A DNA stretch of 64,000 nt from Bombyx mori (Eukaryota; Arthropoda; Insecta; Lepidoptera; Bombycidae): NCBI RefSeq assembly GCF_030269925.1, contig NC_085121.1, positions 14,091,501 through 14,155,500 on the forward strand, written 5' to 3'. A program made the translations under genes and the position numbers. This document shows, one piece after another, positions 56,474-64,000 of this stretch. How positions within the stretch are numbered: the stretch's first letter is position 1; every line of letters starts with the position of its first letter. The notes under the pieces were generated by a model that had not been told where the DNA came from, made no database searches, and saw only the letters and a program-made list of their open reading frames with translations.

Positions 56474-58682
56474 TGAACTGCGCAATCATTCGGTAGAACC
56501 CCGACAGGAGAGCCCCGAAAGGGCTAGCTCCTGAGGCGATCTCGCGGGTAATTCCGGAGATCACCTCAGACAATTTCTCCCAGAGCGCGAGGAGCCATGC
56601 AGCAAAGCCGGCAGGTTGTGAGGCCTGCCGACCGCTGCGCTGCTCGCGCTGAGGGCGGGGGGGAAGAGGAGGCTGACTAGTGTAAGGTGGCGCGCTTTGA
56701 TGGGCCTCGGATAATACCGGGCCTTCATTAGTCGAAGGTTGGTCGATGTGTGAGGCCTCAGTAGTAGACATTGCCTCAGCTTGGGTGGTTTGAAGGTCCG
56801 GCACAACTGGCTCGGTCGTAATGGGTGGGTTGTTAGTATTTGCCTCTTTTTCTTTCATTTTTCTTAATTTCCTGTTTAGCTTTTTCTTCCTATTTTTCTC
56901 CCTCTTTCTGTTGACTGTGGACGTGCTCTGGATGTTCTGAGTGAGAGGCGCTGGCTTGCTTACTGTTGTGGTAGTAGAGGAAGCTCGACCACGAGGAGTA
57001 GGGACAGGCTTGTTTGTTCGCCTCGGCGGGTTTGCCTGTGCCATCAGCGTGGCCGCTGACGGCATAGCCTCCACTACCGAGGCAGACGGAAGGGTACTAG
57101 GAGGGAGAGGGGCTGGGGTTTGGGAGGATTTCCCTTTCCCCTTCCCCTTCCCCTTGGGGATGGGTGCGGACACAGGAGCAGCTACTGGAGCTGGGACATT
57201 CCTGGGCCGAGGCACCGGTGGAACAGGAGGGGGGATGGTTACTCCCATCATCCTGGCCCTCTTGCGGTATACCACACACCGCCGATCGGTGGCGGCGTGG
57301 TCCTTCCCGCAATTAGCGCAGGATAATGGGCCATCCCTTGGCCTCGGGCAGTCCGCCACAATGTGCTCGCCGGCACATCGAACGCAGCGGACCGCACGGT
57401 GACAGTTCGTGGACGCGTGCCCGAAGGCCTGGCAGCGGTGACACTGCGCAGGCCCCCGGGTTGGACGCCATCCCTCGACCGTCACCCCCGGCAAGTATAA
57501 CAGTTCGTTAACTGAATACAGCCGGGCGAGGTCACCCTTAGAGAGGTGGTCCAGAGCCACGAAAAATACGCAGCCCTGTCTCCCCCTCTTAGCCTGGATG
57601 CACCGGGCATATCGGGCAGGAAAGCCCAGCTCCTTGAGGGCGTTTGTTACTTCCGCCGCATCGGTGTCAGCAGGGAGACCCCGGACAGCCACCTTCGAGG
57701 GTATTTCCTCCGACAGCGCATAACAAAACCATTTAATGGCTTTGTCTGCGGCGGAGGCCCTCGAAAGGTAGTCCTGAATCACCCTATACTCCTCCGCCGA
57801 TGACGGCAGGAAGCGGAAACCGGCGCCGTGGGGTCTGGCAGAAGGAGCCCTACCGAGGCGCTCCCTAATGGCCGCCATATGGCGAGACCAGTTCGAGAGA
57901 GCCTCCACCATGATAGGTGGATGACGGCGGAGCTCCTCCTGGGCCCGACCCCTCGGCCTCGGGGGTGGGGGAACTTGCGGTTGGGTAGGCTTGGGGCGTG
58001 TACCTACTGGGGGTTGTGATGCGGCTATGGTCGCGTAGGACGTAGAGGGGATGGGTTGTTGGGCTTTGGTGGACTCGAGGTCCATATATCTGGTAGAGTC
58101 CAGATTGCCCGCCGTGCCGCTTAGGGCGGGGGCACCTCGAGTCGAATCCACCGGGATAGGGGAAATGGTAGGGGAGGGGGATCGGGGAGGGGATCTAAGT
58201 AGGCGTGGGGCTACCCCTGTCCTGACGGGGGCCCTCGGTTTGGGAACAGGTTTGACTGCTGGGATGGGACTCCCAGTAGGGGATGAGGATCGTGATGAGT
58301 CTGGAGTGGAAGATTGGGAGGAGGAGGGGGAGGAGGACGTGGCCTCGCTATCCTCTCCTTCCGATTTAGAGGAGGGACCTAGTCGCGGTCGTTTGTCGTG
58401 GTCCTCCGATGAGCCTCGGTCGGACTCAGACCTGGCCTTCTTTCTCGGCCGAGGAGTCCCAGGGTGATCGGTCGACAAGGGAAGGGAACCTTCCCCCGGT
58501 CCGATCCCCTGGGAGACCCGGGCCGAGACCGAAGGTCCGGCCGAATCGTCCTTACCGGGGTCCATCGGGACCGGTCGGGTTCGTGGGATTGGGCGACGGG
58601 CGTATAGTTCGTCCATTGCTTGACGTCCCTTCCGGGACGGGCCGGGTGTGCTGACGATGGGGGGAGAAGCCCCACCAGACAT
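56466..58682 (-). CDS. LINE gag (ORF1), intact 738 aa, PRE_C2HC type
   Basis: Predicted RNA-binding gag of a Jockey-like element. ATG at 58682 (MSGGASPPIV), stop TAG at 56468-56466. Residues 1-260 are Ser/Pro/Arg-rich and probably disordered. 285-410 form the conserved domain that precedes zinc knuckles in Jockey gags (IPSKVAVRGLPADTDAAEV, ARLYSVNELLYLPGVTVEGW). Three C2HC knuckles lie at 414-427, 433-445 and 455-469. There is a KGKGKGKGK tract at about 510-518, a strongly basic stretch near residue 600 (RKREKNRKKKLNRKLRK), and a hydrophobic C-terminus. No stop or frameshift in more than 2.2 kb, although its ORF2 is destroyed. This suggests a young element or selection for gag. Confidence 0.88.
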   Translation of the reverse strand: MSGGASPPIVSTPGPSRKGRQAMDELYARRPIPRTRPVPMDPGKDDSAGPSVSARVSQGIGPGEGSLPLSTDHPGTPRPRKKARSESDRGSSEDHDKRPRLGPSSKSEGEDSEATSSSPSSSQSSTPDSSRSSSPTGSPIPAVKPVPKPRAPVRTGVAPRLLRSPPRSPSPTISPIPVDSTRGAPALSGTAGNLDSTRYMDLESTKAQQPIPSTSYATIAASQPPVGTRPKPTQPQVPPPPRPRGRAQEELRRHPPIMVEALSNWSRHMAAIRERLGRAPSARPHGAGFRFLPSSAEEYRVIQDYLSRASAADKAIKWFCYALSEEIPSKVAVRGLPADTDAAEVTNALKELGFPARYARCIQAKRGRQGCVFFVALDHLSKGDLARLYSVNELLYLPGVTVEGWRPTRGPAQCHRCQAFGHASTNCHRAVRCVRCAGEHIVADCPRPRDGPLSCANCGKDHAATDRRCVVYRKRARMMGVTIPPPVPPVPRPRNVPAPVAAPVSAPIPKGKGKGKGKSSQTPAPLPPSTLPSASVVEAMPSAATLMAQANPPRRTNKPVPTPRGRASSTTTTVSKPAPLTQNIQSTSTVNRKREKNRKKKLNRKLRKMKEKEANTNNPPITTEPVVPDLQTTQAEAMSTTEASHIDQPSTNEGPVLSEAHQSAPPYTSQPPLPPRPQREQRSGRQASQPAGFAAWLLALWEKLSEVISGITREIASGASPFGALLSGFYRMIAQFNG

Positions 58683-60380
58683 GATTTGGCTATCCTAAGT
58701 CGGTCACGCGGACATCAAGAGCACTCTCACTAGCAAGTCAAACAAAACTGTCTAACAAGGTTCTTTACCGGTTGACAGGTAAACTATTGCTGACCCTATC
58801 AGTTACTGCCAAGTTATTAAAATAGAGAGAGAAGGAAAGGTGAATTTTAGAAAAGGTACTATATTACTATAGTATCTAATATCTATAGTTATCGGTAAGA
58901 GCTATGTTCAACTTAAATTAGCTAGAAAAATAATCAAAATAATCAAAATCAAAATCAAAATTAACAATTAACAACTGACAATAAGAAAAAGGAATTAGGA
59001 GAACAAAATTAGAATTAATATAATTAATAACTAAAAATTGAGTGTTTATATACGCTAACGAATAATCATGTACGGATAATGTTACAACACGACAACAAAC
59101 TACAATACGGAGGCGGTTGCGGCCATCAGCGCCTACCACTGGTATTAATTAATAATTACTAACTAAATCATTAAAGAAAGTTAAGTTTAAATGAAAGAAT
59201 TTATATTGATATCTAATGAATGACAATCACATAAAAATAATAAAATAAAATAAAAGATAAAAGATGAATTCAATACTATTTATATCCTTTAATAGTAGTA
59301 GTAAGGGTGCAACCAAGACGGCAAGGTCGCAGGGCCGGATCGCACCGGGTTTGAAAATCCAGAAACACAAGTTCTGGATCTGGAAGCCCAGAGTTCAACG
59401 GCCGAGCGATCCACAACCGCCAGGTACGAACTCCCCTTCCCACTCAGTACTACACCAAACACTACTAGGTTAGGAAAAATAATAAGTAATAAAGTTAAAA
59501 GTTTCAATCAAGTGACACAAAATGCTATTTAACAGGGCAACACGACCGAAAACCGCAGCCAACAACCGTGCACCATATAAACGATGAGTATGCGATGAAT
59601 ATCGACAGGGACAGCTTAGTACTGCCGATCGGTATGCCAGATTTTAAATTACGGTGTGAAACTGTTTATTTGGATGGATTGAAAATATTAATGTATAAGA
59701 GGGTAGAATTGAAAAAGATATGAATTGAATGTGCAGTCTGTATATAATTGCAACTCGTTGTTATTCGCTTAGAGCGAGACGGCACTACAAACTACTTGAA
59801 TAATTGATTAATTAAAATCTTAACTACTTAACTATTTACGATTATGGATAAGGAATCTGAACTGAATTAAAGCTAGTAATGAATTAATTATAAGGGAAAA
59901 CAATTATATACAATCTACACTAAACTTAAGCTAAGACCTACCTGTAAGGGCTCCGACGCCGCAGACCTGTGGAGGATTGGCCTTCGGGTGTTGGTAACAG
60001 CCCCTCCTAACCCCTAAGGGTAGGGGAGGACTGGGAACAGACACGGGCGGCCAGACTCGATGGCGCTCACGAAAACCAGTTTTATTACCAAATAAAACGG
60101 CTTCGCAGCTTTCACAGGCTGATCGACACCTACCCGCTATTAACCAATGTTAAGAATAGAATAGTGTCAATCAACTCACCTGTTCCCGGGTCCTGCGTTA
60201 CGCTGCTCGGAATGTCTCCAACCCGAAGCAGCACCGCTAGATGAAAACACACGCACTGTGGGCACACACTGACTGCACAGCACAACACAGCAAGGGGCCA
60301 CTTAGCCTGGTGTCCCGGGGCCTCTCATGAATAGGATACGCAGGACTGTGGTAATTGCGCGGGCTGAAAACTCGCCTTAC
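58683..60380 (-). other. Leader of the gag-only LINE, possibly spliced
   Basis: Alternating GC-rich (60178-60366, 59941-60110, 59290-59470) and AT-rich segments. Two strong reverse-strand 5' splice-site motifs, ACAG/GTGAGT (border 60180/60179) and ACAG/GTAGGT (59942/59941), close the first two GC-rich blocks. No coding region found. It could instead be a separate repeat next to the gag. Confidence 0.4.
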
Positions 60381-60584
60381 TATCAGTAAACATGACACGA
60401 TAAAATTATTGTTAGATCTGTTTAAATTTTACAATTTAGATAGTTTAAGGTAACCTAACAAAATTGTGGTATATTTTCTGTCGGTTCTTCCTTCGCAAAG
60501 CTAAATGAAGATTATTAAAAAAACTAAGGCAAGCTAAAAGTAATAAATTACCGTAAATAAATAAATAAAGCTGTCCTTCCTAGT

Positions 60585-60870
60585 TTTTTTTTTGTTTTTA
60601 TGGCACGTTAGGCATACGAGTATACGGCCCCCCACCTGATGGTGAGTGGTTACCATCGCACATGGACGTCAGCAATGAAAGGGGCGCCAAGACGCTGCCT
60701 ACCGTTTAATACTCTCCACAAGCCTCATTTGAAGAAGAACATGTCATAGCGCTCGGGAAACACCGTGGAGGGGTGCTCATTCCAAAGCCGGATGGTACGT
60801 GGCGAAAAAGATTTCTGGAAACATACTGTGATGATGATATCTCAAATAATTCCTCAGAGCACTCCCCACG
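60585..60870 (-). mobile_element. LINE family B 3' end, reverse
   Basis: The reverse strand encodes the degenerate C-terminus seen at 13905-14279 (ACGTACCATCCGGCTTTGG, AACACCGTGGAGGGG on +), then the 3' tail (CACCTGATGGTGAGTGG) and T run at 60583-60597 on the + strand. Confidence 0.8.
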
Positions 60871-60944
60871 GAAAATACGCTGCGGTTTAGAAAATACATT
60901 GCTTCACTATCTATATAATGTTAGGGTTAAATGCTAGGGTTGGG

Positions 60945-61160
60945 GGTTTTGCGTCATCCATCGTACTCATCAGACCTTGCGCCGACAGACCTCTACTTTT
61001 CCAAAGTTTGAACAAAATTGTTTGTAGGGAAAAAATAAATACCATGTTCAAAATACCCTTAAAGATTATATTGGTTTCGGTATGAAAGTTTTCTAATTAT
61101 TAGGACTCAGCGAAGTTGACCCAAAAGCTATTTAAGAGATCGTATGTGTGGAGTGAAAAC
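60945..61160 (+). pseudogene. Mariner-like transposase relic
   Basis: Reads VLRHPSYSSDLAPTDLYF with the mariner SPDLAP.D block, then stops and shifts. The order of later residues (GKK, then CS) still follows mariner. Dead fragment, different from 27370-27660. Confidence 0.65.
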
Positions 61161-61510
61161 ACATTTATTTATAATTGTGGAATTTGTTCTTAGTTTTTTC
61201 CTATTACTGGAAACGGCTATTACGATGAATGAAAGAAATGAGTTTCATTAAAAATTAAAGACGTTGTCATTAATAATGCCTACCATTAATTTAAATATAT
61301 TAGGACCGTTCACACCGCAAGATCGCTCTTCATAAACGCCCAATAAAGTTTTATCACGGTTATTATGAAGTTGTAAACGGGCCGAGGGAAACTTAACGAA
61401 ATAGTCCAAACGTAGTCCTGTACGGATAAAGTGTTAGCAAAGCTTATATAAGCTATTGACCTATCGTCAGTTTGTGGTGCGAACTAGAGAGCGGGAGAGG
61501 GAAAGAGAAG

Positions 61511-61536
61511 GAGAGAGAGAGAGAGAGAGAGAGAGA
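61511..61536. repeat. (GA)n microsatellite
   Basis: Thirteen GA units flanked by AG-rich sequence. Confidence 0.95.
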
Positions 61537-61539
61537 AAA

Positions 61540-62782
61540 TTTAACTGCAAAATTTTTGGCAATCGGGTAGGTATCAGCAATAGCGTTTTAAGGCATTTTA
61601 CTAGTCTTCTGCAATCTTCAACCGGCATCTATTAGTACCAATAATCGTAAGTACTAAGTCTAGAGCCTATTTATGCTATGATGACGCCATTTTTTTCGTA
61701 ATATTTTAACGTTCTTAAACATAAAACTATAGAGATGTGAAACTAGGATATGAAAATGCATCAAGATTGATTTAAAATCAATTAGATAGCAACAGCCGGA
61801 CGACATACACGGATGCGACGTAACAAAAAAAATTTTCAAATTTATATTATACTTGTCATGAGATTTTTTTGATCGTATGTCTTATCTATTTAGGTTCCGT
61901 CGAAATATTACAGTAAAATATTTTCAGCTCCAAGTTCGCAAAACGAAAAGCCGATTGGGTTCCGTAGGGTCCGCGTCCGTAACGTATTTTTCACAGAACG
62001 AAAGCAAAGCACCTATTTATTTCGGTTGGGCTTCAAATAAATGGACGCACTCATTCCCTCACGTACACTATTAAAACAACGATCCTCAAATGTTTCTCTC
62101 ACGTTTATTGTTGCAGAAAATTATTTTATCCATTTCATAGCGCCGGAATGAATATATACATGGTGTTCCTAAAGGTTAAACTATAATAAAGTTACCAAAA
62201 CGAAGACTTAGAACAGTGCTTGAACATACTATGAGATTTAAAGATAATGTTGATTATTTTCGTGTAAAAATTAACGTAAATATGCTAGTTAGCGTATTAA
62301 TAAAGCGTTTAATTGGGAAACATCCAAAGAATATAATATATTAAGTATATTCCATTAGTACACTTTCCTATAGTCCTAAAAGTGTGTTCTATTCTTTGAA
62401 ATAATAACACATTAGGTATTATCTACGTTTTAAGGATCTTAAAAACCAGTTGATTATCTATGTATACGACTTTAGTGTGCGTGTGGAATAAATGAGGGCT
62501 TCCCATACTGGAGTTTGAGTTCCACAGCGACGACAGATGACGGCATATTTCCTAAACGCTATCTAAGTATGAAATTTAAGGCAATTTGACATTGAACGTA
62601 ATCTCAGCCTATCTGATTACCATTACTTATTATTATTACATTACGGAGCGTGAGGTACGTTTCAATTATATATTTTATAACGCTTGTCACTCCCTTCACA
62701 CCGCATGACTGCTTTTCAGCAAAAACACATAAAGCTTTAATATATAGATACTTGTACCCCGTACTCATGACAATTAATTTTT
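61540..62782. other. AT-rich intergenic sequence
   Basis: No gene, RNA or repeat recognised. Confidence 0.45.
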
Positions 62783-62992
62783 GGTGGTGTTAAGTGGTTA
62801 CTGGAGCCCATAGACATCTACGACGTAAATATGCCACCCACCTTGAGAAATGAGTTCTAAGGTCTCTCACTTTTAACAGTACAACGGCTGCCCCACTCTT
62901 CAAACCGAAACGCATTACTGCTTCACGGGAGAAATAGGCGGAATGGTGGTACCTACCCGTGCGGACTCACGCGTGGTCCTACCACCATTAAT
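62783..62992 (-). repeat. Bm1 SINE body, left end missing
   Basis: Reverse strand from GGTGGTGTTAAGTGGTTACT to GTGGTCCTACCACCATTAA; it lacks the ATTGCTTAG..CAGCCCACC end. Confidence 0.88.
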
Positions 62993-63480
62993 TAGTAAAC
63001 CAGTAAAGTTAGTTTAACAAACACATTTCTACCTTCACTTTCAATGGCGGTGTAGTTCATTTCCCAAATCACTGCCGCGAAAATATTTAGGTATTATCAA
63101 TGCAGGAATATGTAAAAGTAGTTTGTTTGTCCCTCTTTCGATGGTATCAAACACGCGCAGTTAATAACACTTAATTCACAGTTTACCATCTAAGTGCACT
63201 TGAGTCACAGTGGAATCACGTTCGTTAAAATTATGGGCGGACGAGCCAGTATCAGCGGCAACAAAAACGTGAAAAACTGTTTATTATTCATGTTTTATGA
63301 AAGTAACGTAAAATGATCCTTATTTTTTTTCGCTTAATGTTGTGTTTCGAACACAGTATTTGTAAATGCTACAATTATTTCATGAAAGCAACGTGAATGT
63401 ATGATTGTTGTAAATTTTCATGGAGCTAACATTGTATTTAGGGTATGCTATGAGGGAATAGAGCAAGATGATAGCAGTAT
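62993..63480. other. Unique AT-rich sequence
   Basis: Nothing recognised. Confidence 0.4.
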
Positions 63481-63483
63481 ATT

Positions 63484-63484
63484 A

Positions 63485-63515
<31 letters not shown>

Positions 63516-64000
63516 ATTGAAAGTTTACTGGTGGCCCGAAGGCCTTTCCAGTTTCACCAGGACAGGTGGGCGAGCAAAGGCTCAGCCAAGAGGGGTGGGA
63601 TTTGCTAACAACTGCCCGAGCGCCTCCGAAGGAGACCTAACAACTCAAGAGCAATTGTTTCGCGAATGAATCTACTACCGGATCGGAATCGCGACCCGCT
63701 GAGAAGATCCGGCGAGAAACTCAGCGGGCTGATGCATGGGTTAGGTTGCACGTCGACCTCTTTGTCGAGTTCGACGAGTACGGTTACCGGAGTCCCTAAG
63801 CCTGCCCCTAGTATTAGAGCTGAAGGCATCTAATGCAAAGGTTATTGGATCTGATGGATCCGTAAGGACGTGTCTAGGGCGTCGACGGTGACTGGCTCCT
63901 GCATGATCAGGATTCGGGGAGTAGTCAGCGGCGGCAACGATAAGGCGATTATCATGACGCATAGCCTTATCGAAGTATCGTTCCGACGCTGACTTCATGT
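63484..64000 (-). mobile_element. Young Jockey-clade LINE, 3' end, cut by window edge
   Basis: Long T run (about 63484-63512; poly-A tail), 3' UTR, and the last ~85 codons of ORF2 (KSASERYFDKAMRHDNR onward to RRTRQRGRRAT). Nearly identical to 11901-12395, including the small indel that distinguishes both from 49385-53306. The rest continues beyond the window. Confidence 0.92.

Larger units (their letters stand above)
55190..60380 (-). mobile_element. Gag-only (non-autonomous) LINE, Jockey-like
   Basis: A GC-rich block read on the reverse strand: leader of about 1.7 kb (60380-58683), intact gag ORF1, ORF2 reduced to two endonuclease scraps, no reverse transcriptase, then a GC-rich 3' region containing a T/C run (55485-55514) and ending near a short T run at 55193-55198 (A tail on the reverse strand). 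Boundaries are estimates and no TSD was found. It would depend on another LINE for reverse transcription. Alternatively it is a decayed full LINE with large internal deletions. Confidence 0.65.

Noticed and set aside
56941..58654. Several + strand open frames of 60-150 codons
   Set aside because: Antisense shadows of the GC-rich 738-aa gag on the reverse strand.

Overview
The window is lepidopteran nuclear DNA, almost certainly silkworm (Bombyx mori or B. mandarina). The main evidence is about 27 copies of a tRNA-headed SINE that I recognise as Bm1, together with the lepidopteran set of RTE, Jockey-clade and other LINEs, short Helitrons and mariner relics. These lie in AT-rich DNA with long introns.

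One host gene can be reconstructed, and it is badly hidden. Seven exons on the + strand between 13663 and 42813 splice in phase into the TM4-to-C-terminus part of a 5-HT2-type serotonin receptor (378 residues visible). The exons are TM4 (13663-13784), ECL2/TM5 (20061-20259), two intracellular-loop-3 exons (33046-33171 and 34143-34340), TM6 (36856-37025), TM7 (37407-37533) and the C-tail with stop (42621-42813). TM1-TM3 were not found in the first 13.6 kb, which is probably the preceding intron; those exons should lie to the left of the window. The introns hold most of the transposable elements.

Layout. 1-13662: repeat-filled putative intron, with RTE fragments bearing clear target-site duplications (TSDs), Helitrons, an inverted duplication, and a Jockey LINE nested in a Bm1 just before the TM4 exon. 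13663-42813: the receptor gene. 42814-49384: intergenic DNA with Bm1 copies and other old repeats. 49385-53306: a young Jockey-clade LINE, 5' truncated, with an apparently intact 958-aa endonuclease/reverse transcriptase. 53307-55190: mostly unique DNA plus one LINE 3' remnant. About 55190-60380: a minus-strand, gag-only, LINE-like element with an intact 738-aa gag (C2HC zinc knuckles), a gutted ORF2 without reverse transcriptase, and a long leader. 60381-64000: mariner and LINE relics, a Bm1, and the 3' end of another young Jockey copy running off the right edge.

The most interesting items are the gag-only LINE, the symmetric cassette-like exons of the receptor's third intracellular loop, an inverted duplication whose second arm is a natural empty site for a Helitron, and two dispersed repeat families that I cannot classify. 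All family assignments come from reading motifs; no database search was possible.
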